Notes under the pieces: generated by a model
The model's input: only the letters and a program-made list of their open reading frames with translations
What the model was told of the DNA's origin: nothing
Databases searched by the model: none
Part shown: positions 7,288 through 15,203 of the stretch, one piece after another
How the letters are laid out: every line of letters starts with the position of its first letter
Position numbering within the stretch: position 1 is the stretch's first letter
Program-made: the position numbers and the translations under genes
Source of the DNA: an uncultured Oscillospiraceae bacterium
GTDB lineage: Bacteria > Bacillota > Clostridia > Oscillospirales > Oscillospiraceae
NCBI GenBank assembly: GCA_934668285.1
Contig: CAKUNB010000012.1
Span: 1-21,435, forward strand
Reading direction: 5' to 3'
DNA length: 21,435 nucleotides

Positions 7288-7370
7288 CAAGCATCACCCA
7301 CCGGAATATATGCGCAAGGACGGCGCTTGTTGCGCATAGAATGCAGCGGGTGATAGGATGAAACGAAATC
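7275..7370. promoter_or_regulatory. quasi-palindromic divergent control region of ylbJ and yqfC
   Basis: Three pairs of inverted blocks lie nearly in register about position 7323: TATGCGCAA (7309-7317) with TTGCGCATA (7330-7338), ATCACCC (7293-7299) with GGGTGAT (7348-7354), and GATTTCGTTTCA (7275-7286) with TGAAACGAAATC (7359-7370). Each arm therefore holds, in order outward, a CATAnAnT box, a Shine-Dalgarno of the GGTGAT type and a start followed by Lys-Arg-Asn codons. CATAGAAT and CATATATT resemble sigma-E -10 boxes, but -35 boxes are weak and the leaders would be only about 8 bases. Confidence 0.7.
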
Positions 7371-7621
7371 ATAAGACGGCGGGCGAGCGGCTGCAGCTTC
7401 CGGAGGAGACGCTGTCGAACGTGCCGCTGACGGAGCTCCACGGACGGAATCTGGCCTGCGTGGAAAATCACTGCGGCATTGTGGAATATACGCCAGAGCT
7501 GGTGCGCATCGCCGTGCGGCGCGGCAGCGTCAGCATTCGCGGCTGCGGACTGACGATTGCAAAAATGACGCGGCGGCGCGTTGAGGTGCGCGGCAGTGTC
7601 GTGTGCGTGGAGCTGGACTGA
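7358..7621 (+). CDS. yqfC: YabP/YqfC-family sporulation protein
   Basis: This 87-residue protein has the YabP/YqfC fold pattern: LPxEtLsNVPLTELHGRN, then VENHCGIVEYTPELVRIAVRRGSVSIRG, and finally MTRRRVEVRG. In Bacillus the homologue belongs to the sigma-E regulon and sits directly upstream of yqfD, as here. The molecular function is unknown. The ATG at 7358 follows GGGTGATAGG, which pairs with the GGUGAU part of the 16S rRNA 3' end. The stop overlaps the yqfD start (TGATG), so the two are probably translated together. Confidence 0.92.
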   Translation: MKRNHKTAGERLQLPEETLSNVPLTELHGRNLACVENHCGIVEYTPELVRIAVRRGSVSIRGCGLTIAKMTRRRVEVRGSVVCVELD

Positions 7622-8814
7622 TGGGAGCGATACGGTTTTTGCGTGGGGAGGCGCGGCTTCGCATCACGGGCGCAAGCCCCGAGGACTGCCTGAATGCCTT
7701 CAGCCGCGAGGCGGTGGAGTTCTGGAGCATCTGCCGCGAGGATGGGCTGCACTACTGCGTCAGCATCCGGCCTTCGGAGCTGACCAAGGCGGAGCGGCTG
7801 GGACTGCGGGCGTTCTGCACGGTGGAGTGCCTGTGGCAGCGCGGTCTGCGGCAGCTGCTCGGGCGGGCGCTGCGGCGGCCGGTGCTGCTCTTTGGGCTTG
7901 GAATTTCGATTTTTCTGCTGTTCTTCCTGCAATCCTTCGTCTGGGTGGTGCAGATCGACGGCTGCGAGACGGTGCATCCGGAGACGGTGCGCCGCGCCTT
8001 GGAGGAGCTGGGCATCCACTGCGGCACATGGGCGGCGGACATCCCATATAAGGAGGTGCGGCATGAGCTATTGCAGCTGGTGCCGGAACTTTCGTGGGCG
8101 GCGGTGAACCGCTCGGGCGGGAAGCTGCATGTGTTGGTGACCGAGCGGCAGGAGCGCTCCTCCGCGTCGCCGCCGTATGCCGCGGCAAATCTGGTCGCCG
8201 CACGGGACGGCGTTCTGACGCAGGTGGAGGTGCTGGAGGGGACGCGGCTTTGCAGCGTCGGCGATGCGGTGCGGGAGGGGCAGGTGCTGGCCTCCGGCGT
8301 GGAGGATTACGGGCTGTACCTTCGCGGCGTGTGCGCGCAGGGCGAAATTTACGGGCTGACATGGCGATCGCAGACGCTGGTCACCCCCGCAATCCGGCAC
8401 GAAAAGCGCTATACGGGCCGCGAATGGACGCGCGTCAGCCTGATCGTGGGAAGAAAAAGAATAAATTTATCCGGAAACAGTGGAATTTCCGGTGCGACTT
8501 GTGATAAAATGGTAAGCGTGAAAAGGTTGACCCTGCCCGGCTATTCGTTTCCGGTCAGTCTGGAAACGGAAACCTATCGGGAATATGAGACGGCAGCCGT
8601 TCCAAAGCAGCGGGAGAACGCCAAAAACCGGATGGAGGCGGCGTTCCGCGCGATGACGGAGGCCGGAATGATTGCCGGAAAAATTGAGCAGGCGGACTTT
8701 CGGCTGGAAACCGGCGGCGAGCTGCTGGTGCTGCGGTGCGATTGCACATGCAGCGAGATGCTGGCGCGGCTCGTACCGCTCAGCGCAATTTACGAAGGAG
8801 AATCCTATGAGTGA
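7621..8814 (+). CDS. yqfD: sporulation protein YqfD
   Basis: This is a 397-residue protein, the normal YqfD length. The N-terminal part (GAIRFLRGEARLRITGASPEDCLNAF) is followed by one transmembrane segment (residues about 88-107, VLLFGLGISIFLLFFLQSFV). A large extracytoplasmic region with VQIDGCETVHPETVRRALEELGI follows, resembling the POTRA-like start of such proteins. It is a sigma-E-controlled sporulation protein of unknown biochemistry in Bacillus. The start shares an A with the yqfC stop. The gene overlaps phoH by 8 bp. An AT-rich island at 8450-8525, coding for KRINLSGNSGISGATCDKMV, stands out from the GC-rich surroundings. Confidence 0.93.
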   Translation: MGAIRFLRGEARLRITGASPEDCLNAFSREAVEFWSICREDGLHYCVSIRPSELTKAERLGLRAFCTVECLWQRGLRQLLGRALRRPVLLFGLGISIFLLFFLQSFVWVVQIDGCETVHPETVRRALEELGIHCGTWAADIPYKEVRHELLQLVPELSWAAVNRSGGKLHVLVTERQERSSASPPYAAANLVAARDGVLTQVEVLEGTRLCSVGDAVREGQVLASGVEDYGLYLRGVCAQGEIYGLTWRSQTLVTPAIRHEKRYTGREWTRVSLIVGRKRINLSGNSGISGATCDKMVSVKRLTLPGYSFPVSLETETYREYETAAVPKQRENAKNRMEAAFRAMTEAGMIAGKIEQADFRLETGGELLVLRCDCTCSEMLARLVPLSAIYEGESYE

Positions 8815-9805
8815 GAGAACGATCAATGCCGAACGGATCGAGCAGATCATCAACGTGTTCGGCTCCTTTGATGAAAATATGAAGCGCATCGAGCAGACCT
8901 TTGGCGTGAAGATCACCAACCGCGGCACTGAGCTGAAGGTCAGCGGCGACGAGGAGGCGGCCGACAAGGGCGCACGCGCCATTGAGGGCCTGCTGACCCT
9001 TGCCGCCAAGGGCGAGACGATCGACGAGCAGAAGGTGCGCTACCTGATCGACCTTGTGTCCTCCGGAAACGACGATAAGATCAACGAAATGGCCAAGGAT
9101 GTCGTCTGCATCACCGCCAAGGGCCGCCCAGTTAAGGCAAAGACCCTCGGCCAGCAGCGCTATATGAAGGCCATCCGCAAAAATACGGTGACTATCGGCG
9201 TCGGCCCTGCCGGTACGGGCAAGACCTATCTTGCCGTCGCGGCGGCGGTGGCGGCGTTCCGCGAAAAGACCGTCAACCGCATCATCCTGACGCGGCCGGC
9301 GGTCGAGGCGGGGGAGCGGCTGGGCTTCCTGCCCGGCGATTTGCAGAATAAAGTCGACCCGTACCTGCGCCCGCTGTACGACGCACTGTATGATATGCTC
9401 GGCGCGGAAACGTACCAGAAATATCTCGAGCGCGGGAACATTGAGGTCGCGCCGCTGGCCTATATGCGCGGCCGGACGCTTGACGACAGCTTTATCATCC
9501 TCGACGAGGCACAGAACACGACGCGCGAGCAGATGAAGATGTTCCTGACGCGCCTCGGCTTCGGCTCGAAGATCGTTATTACCGGCGATATTACGCAGAT
9601 CGACCTCCCGGCGGATAAGACCAGCGGCCTGAAGGATGCCGTGCGGATTCTGGAAAACATTCCCGATATCGCCATCTGCCGCCTGACGGCCAGCGACGTG
9701 GTGCGCCATGCGCTGGTGCAGCAGATCATTGCGGCCTACGAAAACGGCGAGAAGAAGCAGCTTCCCGCGCAGAAAAAGGTTTACAGAAGGAAATCAGACA
9801 AATGA
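8807..9805 (+). CDS. phoH: PhoH family ATPase (YbeZ-like)
   Basis: This 332-residue P-loop ATPase has Walker A GPAGTGKT (133-140), Walker B FIILDEAQN (229-237), and the family segment LTRPAVEAGERLGFLPGDLQ (161-180). The N-terminal 100 residues look like the KH-type RNA-binding part of PhoH proteins. PhoH/YbeZ proteins interact with YbeY and are linked to RNA metabolism; ybeY follows directly, with an ATGA overlap. The ATG at 8807 lies within the end of yqfD, with AAGGAG seven bases upstream. The Bacillus order is yqfD-phoH-yqfF-ybeY, and yqfF is missing at this place here. Confidence 0.94.
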   Translation: MSERTINAERIEQIINVFGSFDENMKRIEQTFGVKITNRGTELKVSGDEEAADKGARAIEGLLTLAAKGETIDEQKVRYLIDLVSSGNDDKINEMAKDVVCITAKGRPVKAKTLGQQRYMKAIRKNTVTIGVGPAGTGKTYLAVAAAVAAFREKTVNRIILTRPAVEAGERLGFLPGDLQNKVDPYLRPLYDALYDMLGAETYQKYLERGNIEVAPLAYMRGRTLDDSFIILDEAQNTTREQMKMFLTRLGFGSKIVITGDITQIDLPADKTSGLKDAVRILENIPDIAICRLTASDVVRHALVQQIIAAYENGEKKQLPAQKKVYRRKSDK

Positions 9806-10296
9806 AGCATCAAATCTACGTCCGCTATTCCAACAAGCGCGATAAAAATCCCGCGCTGACGATCCATCTGCATCGCTGCATCACGGCGGCGCTGGCTGAG
9901 CAGGGGGTGAATGTTCCCTGCGAGATCAATGTCTTAGTCACGGACGACGCCGGAATCCGCGCCGTCAACAGCGCCACGCGCGGCATTGATAAGGAGACGG
10001 ATGTGCTGTCCTTTCCGATGTTCCAGTTCGTACCGGGGCAGTTTCCGGAGGACGTGTCCGACCTCGTCGACCCGCAGACCGGGCTGCTGCCGCTGGGCGA
10101 TATGTGTATCTCGCTGGAGCGGGCGAAGGATCAGGCCAAGCGCTTTGGCAATACATTAAAGCGCGAGGTCGGCTATCTGACCATCCATTCCATCCTGCAT
10201 CTGCTGGGCTACGACCATGTGGACGAGGGCGAAATGAAGAAGCAGATGCGCATCCGCGAGGAGATCATCGCGGCGAAGCTGGGCCTACAGCGATGA
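9802..10296 (+). CDS. ybeY: endoribonuclease YbeY, 16S rRNA maturation
   Basis: This 164-residue metalloprotein has the zinc motif HSILHLLGYDH, with His129, His133 and His139 as ligands, and the family segment TDVLSFPM (66-73) followed by LGDMCIS. YbeY acts in 16S rRNA 3'-end processing and ribosome quality control. Ser130 replaces the Gly more often seen after the first His, a common variant. It overlaps phoH (ATGA at 9802-9805) and the acetyltransferase gene (ATGA at 10293-10296), so all three should be made together. Confidence 0.95.
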   Translation: MKHQIYVRYSNKRDKNPALTIHLHRCITAALAEQGVNVPCEINVLVTDDAGIRAVNSATRGIDKETDVLSFPMFQFVPGQFPEDVSDLVDPQTGLLPLGDMCISLERAKDQAKRFGNTLKREVGYLTIHSILHLLGYDHVDEGEMKKQMRIREEIIAAKLGLQR

Positions 10297-10799
10297 TCGT
10301 CTTTCACAGAGCGACGGCGCAGGATATTGCGCTGCTCGGGCAGACGCGGCAGCGGGCGTGGGACGCGACCTATCGCGGGATTTATCCCGATACGCAGATC
10401 GACTGCTTCGACTACGCCGCGCACCGTCAAAGGGACGAGCGGCGGATTGCGGAGCAGACGGTATTTCTCATGATGGACGGCGACACGTGCGCGGGGTATT
10501 TTTACTACGGCGCGTTCCCGCATGGGCGGTATAAGGACTTTACCTTTTGCCTGAATTCGCTGTATATCCTGCCGCCCTATCAGCGAAGGGGCCTCGGCGG
10601 GCGTGTCTTTGCGTGGATGCGCGAGGTCTGTCGAGTACGCGGCGAGGAAAAATTTTTCTGCGGCTGCAATTGTCATAACGAAAAAGCACAGGCCTTTTAC
10701 CTCAAAATGGGCGGCGTGGTCGGCTGCGTGGACGGCGGCCACGACAATAAGGCCGAGGACCAACTGTATTTTGAATTTTACGTAGGAGAAACGAAATGA
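10293..10799 (+). CDS. GNAT-family N-acetyltransferase
   Basis: This 168-residue protein has the GNAT fold pattern: MIVFHRATAQDIALL at the N-terminus, the conserved beta4-alpha3 segment LYILPPYQRRGLGGRVFAW (acetyl-CoA loop QRRGLGG, 97-103), then NEKAQAFYLKMGG (motif B, 129-141). The substrate is unknown. It sits between ybeY and era with ATGA overlaps on both sides, where Bacillus has dgkA and cdd. That tight coupling hints at a link to ribosome or protein maturation, but it may only reflect a passenger gene. Four closely spaced Cys (CGCNC and others) are unusual but not an obvious metal site. Confidence 0.9.
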   Translation: MIVFHRATAQDIALLGQTRQRAWDATYRGIYPDTQIDCFDYAAHRQRDERRIAEQTVFLMMDGDTCAGYFYYGAFPHGRYKDFTFCLNSLYILPPYQRRGLGGRVFAWMREVCRVRGEEKFFCGCNCHNEKAQAFYLKMGGVVGCVDGGHDNKAEDQLYFEFYVGETK

Positions 10800-11683
10800 G
10801 CCAGAAATCTGCGATGATCACCATTGCCGGCCGGCCGAACGTCGGCAAATCGACCCTTATCAACCATCTTGTCGGGGAGAAAATCGCCATCGTATCCCAT
10901 AAGCCCCAGACGACGCGCAACCGCATCTGCGGCGTGATCACGCGCGGCGATACCCAGCTTGTGTTCATCGACACGCCGGGCTTCCACAAGCCGCGCACCA
11001 AGCTGGGCGACTATATGGTCAACGTCGTGAAGGAATCCGTTGCCGACGTGGATGTCGTGCTGCTCATCGTTGAGCCGATCGCAAACATCGGCCCGCAGGA
11101 GGATGCCCTCATCGCGCAGATCAAGGCGAGCAAGCTGCCCGCAATTCTCGTTATCAACAAGATCGATACCGTCGAGGATAAGGATAATCTGCTGGCCGTG
11201 ATTGCGGCGTATTCGGCGGCGCATGACTTCGATGCCGTCATTCCCATTGCGGCGAAGTTCGGCGACGGCGTGCAGACGCTGCTTTCTGAGTGCGAAAAAT
11301 ATGCGGCGGACAGCCCGTTCTTCTTTCCGGAGGACATGACCTCCGACCAGCCGGAGCGGCAGGTGATCGCCGAGATCATCCGCGAAAAGCTCCTGTGGAA
11401 CCTCGACCGCGAGATCCCGCACGGGACTGCCGTGGAAATTACGAAATTTTCCGAGCGCGATAACGGCGTAATCGATGTGGACGCGACCATCTACTGCGAA
11501 AAGGCCAGCCATAAGGGCATTATCATCGGCAAAAACGGCGCGATGCTGAAAAAGATCAGCACTGCCGCCCGCGAGGACTGCGAGCGCTTTATGGGGACGA
11601 AGGTCTTTTTGCAGACGTGGGTGAAGGTCAAGGAAAACTGGCGCGACAGCGACTTCCTCATCCGCAACTTCGGCTATCAATAA
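10796..11683 (+). CDS. era: GTPase Era
   Basis: This 295-residue GTPase has G1 GRPNVGKS (12-19), G3 DTPG (59-62), G4 NKID (121-124), and a C-terminal KH domain with the GKNG loop (245-248) that binds the 3' end of 16S rRNA. It acts in 30S assembly, fitting the preceding ybeY. The ATG at 10796 overlaps the acetyltransferase stop; AGGAG lies about 9 bases upstream. The stop codon lies inside an 11-bp tandem duplication. Confidence 0.96.
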   Translation: MSQKSAMITIAGRPNVGKSTLINHLVGEKIAIVSHKPQTTRNRICGVITRGDTQLVFIDTPGFHKPRTKLGDYMVNVVKESVADVDVVLLIVEPIANIGPQEDALIAQIKASKLPAILVINKIDTVEDKDNLLAVIAAYSAAHDFDAVIPIAAKFGDGVQTLLSECEKYAADSPFFFPEDMTSDQPERQVIAEIIREKLLWNLDREIPHGTAVEITKFSERDNGVIDVDATIYCEKASHKGIIIGKNGAMLKKISTAAREDCERFMGTKVFLQTWVKVKENWRDSDFLIRNFGYQ

Positions 11684-11702
11684 GCCAATTTTAAGCCAAT
11701 TT
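11681..11702. repeat. 11-bp perfect tandem duplication at the era stop
   Basis: TAAGCCAATTT occurs twice in a row (11681-11691 and 11692-11702), the first copy containing the era TAA. It is probably a replication-slippage product; it also doubles the in-frame stop region only out of frame. Confidence 0.85.
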
Positions 11703-11766
11703 TTACAACGAATCTTTTTGCCGTTCCGTCACAGGCTAATAGCAGCAAAAAACGGAGGACGGCGAA

Positions 11767-11868
11767 ATGAAAAACGAAGCGTTCTGGGAGCTGTTTTTGG
11801 ACACGGGCGCGCCGGAGGCCTATCTGCTCTACCGGCGCGGGAAAGAGAAAGTGGACGGGCGGAAATAG
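11767..11868 (+). CDS. yqzL: YqzL-like small protein
   Basis: This 33-residue protein, MKNEAFWELFLDTG followed by APEAYLLYRRGKEKVDGRK, matches the short YqzL family (WxxFxxTGxxxxYLLY) known from between era and recO in Bacillus and many Firmicutes. Position, length and motif agree. GGAGGA (11754-11759) lies 7 bases before the ATG, a strong ribosome binding site. The function is unknown. The second interspersed repeat starts 11 bp after its stop. Confidence 0.85.
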   Translation: MKNEAFWELFLDTGAPEAYLLYRRGKEKVDGRK

Positions 11869-11878
11869 GCTCAAAGCC

Positions 11879-12007
11879 TGTCATTGCGAGGCCGCTTGCG
11901 GCCGTGGCAATCTCGCGGTATTGTTTTGATTTTCTGATAGATTTCGGCGAATTCGAGACTGCCTGCACGAGATTGCCACGTCGGGCTACGCCCTCCTCAC
12001 AATGACA
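11879..12007. repeat. MITE/REP-like palindromic interspersed repeat, copy 2
   Basis: This 129-bp copy starts TGTCATTGCGAGG and ends CTCACAATGACA. CGTGGCAATCTCG (11903-11915) and its exact complement CGAGATTGCCACG (11968-11980) frame the core, and GCCGCTTGCGGC forms the small hairpin near the left end, different in sequence from copy 1 but able to fold in the same way. The core GATTTCGGCGAATTCGA is shared. It separates yqzL from recO and ends 18 bp before a mini-ORF leading to recO. Confidence 0.85.
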
Positions 12008-12025
12008 CGAAGGGAGCTTGTCACC

Positions 12026-12058
12026 ATGTCCAGACATAGGCACCCGTCGAGAGATTAA
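12026..12058 (+). other. 10-codon mini-ORF ahead of recO
   Basis: ATG at 12026 opens MSRHRHPSRD and stops at TAA 12056-12058, one base before the recO ATG. GGGAG (12012-12016) is 9 bases upstream of this ATG, whereas recO itself has no clear Shine-Dalgarno. It may provide recO translation by termination-reinitiation, or may be chance. Confidence 0.35.
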
Positions 12059-12059
12059 A

Positions 12060-12803
12060 ATGTACATCAAAACAAACGGCATTGTGCTGCGGGAAATTGA
12101 ATATAAAGACAGCGACAAGCTGCTGACGGTGCTGACGCAGGAGCTTGGCAAACGGACGTTCCGTGCGCGGGGCGTGAAAAGCAGCCGAAGCCGCCTGAAA
12201 TCCGCCTGTCAGCTGCTGGCCTATTCGGAATTCACGGTGCTGGAAACCCACGACCGCTACGTCATCACCGAGGCGGTCACGCGGGAGATGTTTCCCGAGC
12301 TGCGGGAGAATATTGAGCTGCTGTCGCTTGCGTCGTATTTCGTCCAGCTGACGGACGCGGTGGCGCAGGAGGGCGACGAGGCGACGGAGCTGCTGTCCCT
12401 GCTGCTCAACGCGCTCTACGCGCTGGCGAAGCTCAAGCGGCCGCAGGCGCTGGTCAAGGCGGTGTTTGAGCTGCGGTTGGCGTGCATCTCCGGCTTTTTG
12501 CCCGATCTGCGCGGCTGCGCCGTCTGCGGGCGGGAGGACAGCGACCGGTTTAACATCACGCAGGGCGTTTTGCAGTGCTCCGGCTGCTCGAGCGGAGAAT
12601 TAGAGGGCATCCGGATGCCGGTCAGCGCGGGAACGCTGGCGGCGATGCGCTTTATCGCCGAGGGCGATCCGAAGCGGCTGTTTTCCTTCCGCCTGTCCGA
12701 GCAGTCGCTCCGTGAGCTGAACGACATTACCGAGAGCTATCTCTCCATGCGGCTTGAACGCGGCTTTTTTACGCTCGACCTATACAAATCCCTGTTTATC
12801 TGA
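12060..12803 (+). CDS. recO: DNA repair protein RecO
   Basis: This 247-residue protein has the N-terminal OB fold (MYIKTNGIVLREIEYKDSDK, then LLTVLTQELG), a helical middle, and a zinc motif from Cys153, Cys156, Cys173 and Cys176 (CAVC...CSGC). RecO loads RecA on SSB-coated DNA in the RecFOR pathway. The ATG at 12060 is chosen because RecO proteins begin at this point; a TTG at 12018 in the same frame would add 14 residues unlike the family. No good ribosome binding site precedes 12060; the mini-ORF ending at 12058 may supply it. The neighbours era and yqzL upstream are the usual Firmicutes context. Confidence 0.94.
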   Translation: MYIKTNGIVLREIEYKDSDKLLTVLTQELGKRTFRARGVKSSRSRLKSACQLLAYSEFTVLETHDRYVITEAVTREMFPELRENIELLSLASYFVQLTDAVAQEGDEATELLSLLLNALYALAKLKRPQALVKAVFELRLACISGFLPDLRGCAVCGREDSDRFNITQGVLQCSGCSSGELEGIRMPVSAGTLAAMRFIAEGDPKRLFSFRLSEQSLRELNDITESYLSMRLERGFFTLDLYKSLFI

Positions 12804-12814
12804 GGAATACTACC

Positions 12815-15187
12815 ATGACAGAACTATATGAAAAATCATTAAAGAAGCTGGAGCTGGACGCGGTGCTTTCGCAGCTTGCCGACTGTGCGCAGAGCGCAGC
12901 GGGCAAGGAGCGGTGCCTGGCGCTTCAGCCGATGACCGATGCGGACGACATTCGTCTTGCCCTCGGGCAGACGAGCGCTGCGTGCAGGCTCGTGACGCTC
13001 AAAGGCTCGCCGTCCTTCGGCGGGCTGACGGAGATCGCGCCGTCGCTGGAGCGGGCCGACCGCGGCGGCTGCCTGAATCCGACGGAGCTGCTGCGCATCG
13101 CTGCCGTGCTCAAGTGCATCCGCGCGGCGAAGGCCTATTATAACGGCGACTATACCCAGACGGTGCTCGACGTATATTTTCAGGAGCTTTCGCCGAATCG
13201 CTATCTGGAAGAGAAAATCACAACGTCCATCCTCTCTGAGGACGAAATTGCCGATGCGGCCAGCAGTGAGCTTGCCGACATCCGCCGCCATATGCGCATC
13301 CAGAGCGCCAAGGTGAAGGAATCGCTGCAAAAGATCATTTCCTCGCCGTCGTATGCAAAATATCTGCGCGACCCGATCATCACCCTGCGCGGCGACCGCT
13401 ATGTTGTGCCGGTCAAGAGCGAGTATAAGAGCGAGATACCCGGCCTTGTGCACGACGTTTCGTCCACCGGCAGCACGTTTTTCATCGAGCCGATGTCCGC
13501 CGTCAACGCGAACAACGCCCTGCGGGAGCTGCTGATTCGCGAAAATAAGGAAATCGAGCGCATTCTGGCCGAGCTTTCGGCGGAGGCGGCGTCCTTCCGC
13601 GAGGGGATTTGCCACAGCTATGAGATGCTGGTGAGCCTCGACGTAGTCTTTGCCAAGGCGCGGTATTCGCACAAGCTCGACGCGATGGAGCCGGAGGTGC
13701 GGACCGACGCACGCATTGAGCTGAACCGCGCGCGGCATCCGCTCATCGACAAAAAGACCGTCGTGCCGATCACGGTGCGGCTCGGTACTGATTTTGACAC
13801 CCTCATCATCACCGGCCCGAACACCGGCGGCAAGACCGTTACGCTCAAAACGCTGGGCCTGCTGACCCTGATGGCCGAGTGCGGCCTGCATATTCCGGCC
13901 GACCACGGCAGTGTGGTTTCCGTCTTTGCGCGCGTGCTTGCCGATATCGGCGACGAGCAGTCGATCGAGCAGTCGCTGTCCACGTTCTCGGCGCATATGA
14001 AGAACATCGTCGAGATCGTCGGCCAGTGTGACGATGAGACGCTGGTGCTCTTTGACGAGCTGGGCGCGGGAACTGACCCCGCCGAGGGCGCGGCGCTGGC
14101 GATGGCGCTGATCGAATTTTGCCGCCAGTGCGGCAGCCGCGTTGCCGCGACGACGCATTACGCAGAGCTGAAGCTCTATGCCATGCGGACGGAGAAGGTC
14201 ATGAACGCCTCGTGCGAATTCGACGTGGAAACGCTGCGGCCAACCTACCGGCTGCTCATCGGCATTCCCGGCAAATCCAATGCGTTCGCCATTTCCAAGC
14301 GCCTCGGCCTGTCCGACGTGATCGTCGATAAGGCGAAGAGCATGGTCAGCGAGAACGACAAGAACTTTGAGGACGTTCTGAATCAATTGGAGCAGCAGCG
14401 CCAGCAGATGGAGCAGGCAAAGCTCGAGGCCGAGCGGCTGAAGCTCGAAACCGAGCAGATGAAGTCGAAATCCGAGGCATATTACGACGAGATCAAGCGC
14501 GAGCGCGAGAAGGCCATGCGGGCTGCCCGCGCCGAGGCACAGGCCATCGTCGATCAGGCGCGGCGCAATGCCAACGAGGTTGCCGAGGAGCTGAAGCAGC
14601 TGCGCAAGCAGCTTCGCGACACCGCCGACACGCAGGGCATCAATGCCAAGCAGACCGAGCTGCGCCGCAAGCTCAACGAAACGGAGGACGCGATTGCCGG
14701 TAAGGAGACCGCGCCGGAGCGCCCCAACCCCTCGCGGGCCATCAAGGTCGGCGACACGGTGGAGCTGCTGCGGTTTGGGACGCGGGCATCGGTGCTGGCG
14801 ATCAACGCCGACGGCAGCTATCAGCTCCAGGCGGGCATCATGAAGGTCACGGCGAAGCCCGAGGAGGTCTATCTCATCGAGGACGCGCAGCAGCAGACGA
14901 AGAAGATCGTCGAGCGTGCTGCCCGCGAGTTCCGCAACCGTCCGGCACCGACGGAGCTGGATCTGCGCGGCATGTCGGCGGGGGAGGCAATCGCTGTGCT
15001 CTCCAACTTTATCGACGGCGCGATGCTGGCGAATCTGTCGCAGGTGCGCATTATCCACGGCAAAGGCTCCGGCGTACTGCGTAAGGCGGTGCAGGACGAA
15101 CTGAAGCACAACCGTGCCGTCAAGCGCTACCGCCTCGGCGTTTACGGCGAGGGAGAGGACGGCGTTACCATCGCTGAATTGGTATAA
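12815..15187 (+). CDS. mutS2: MutS2 ATPase with C-terminal Smr domain
   Basis: This 790-residue protein has the MutS ATPase core: Walker A GPNTGGKT (334-341), Walker B LVLFDELGAGTDP (Asp414, Glu415). A long coiled coil follows (about residues 520-615, rich in Gln, Glu and Lys), then a Smr nuclease-like domain with LDLRG (715-719) and IHGKGSG (747-753). In Bacillus MutS2 also acts on collided ribosomes; in other species it restrains recombination. GAGG (12802-12805) overlaps the recO stop, with good spacing to the ATG, so the two genes are probably co-transcribed. The last Smr motif reads GEGEDGVTIAEL where GEGGxGVTVVEL is more usual. Confidence 0.95.
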   Translation: MTELYEKSLKKLELDAVLSQLADCAQSAAGKERCLALQPMTDADDIRLALGQTSAACRLVTLKGSPSFGGLTEIAPSLERADRGGCLNPTELLRIAAVLKCIRAAKAYYNGDYTQTVLDVYFQELSPNRYLEEKITTSILSEDEIADAASSELADIRRHMRIQSAKVKESLQKIISSPSYAKYLRDPIITLRGDRYVVPVKSEYKSEIPGLVHDVSSTGSTFFIEPMSAVNANNALRELLIRENKEIERILAELSAEAASFREGICHSYEMLVSLDVVFAKARYSHKLDAMEPEVRTDARIELNRARHPLIDKKTVVPITVRLGTDFDTLIITGPNTGGKTVTLKTLGLLTLMAECGLHIPADHGSVVSVFARVLADIGDEQSIEQSLSTFSAHMKNIVEIVGQCDDETLVLFDELGAGTDPAEGAALAMALIEFCRQCGSRVAATTHYAELKLYAMRTEKVMNASCEFDVETLRPTYRLLIGIPGKSNAFAISKRLGLSDVIVDKAKSMVSENDKNFEDVLNQLEQQRQQMEQAKLEAERLKLETEQMKSKSEAYYDEIKREREKAMRAARAEAQAIVDQARRNANEVAEELKQLRKQLRDTADTQGINAKQTELRRKLNETEDAIAGKETAPERPNPSRAIKVGDTVELLRFGTRASVLAINADGSYQLQAGIMKVTAKPEEVYLIEDAQQQTKKIVERAAREFRNRPAPTELDLRGMSAGEAIAVLSNFIDGAMLANLSQVRIIHGKGSGVLRKAVQDELKHNRAVKRYRLGVYGEGEDGVTIAELV

Positions 15188-15203
15188 ATTCTTCGGAAAT
15201 TTG

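Noticed and set aside
8807..11683. phoH-ybeY-GNAT-era as a new defence or toxin system
   Set aside because: The genes other than the GNAT are a well-known conserved RNA/ribosome maturation cluster with intact motifs.
1103..12007. The two repeats as a CRISPR array or composite transposon ends
   Set aside because: There are only two copies, 10.6 kb apart in the same orientation, with no spacers, no transposase and ordinary core genes between them.
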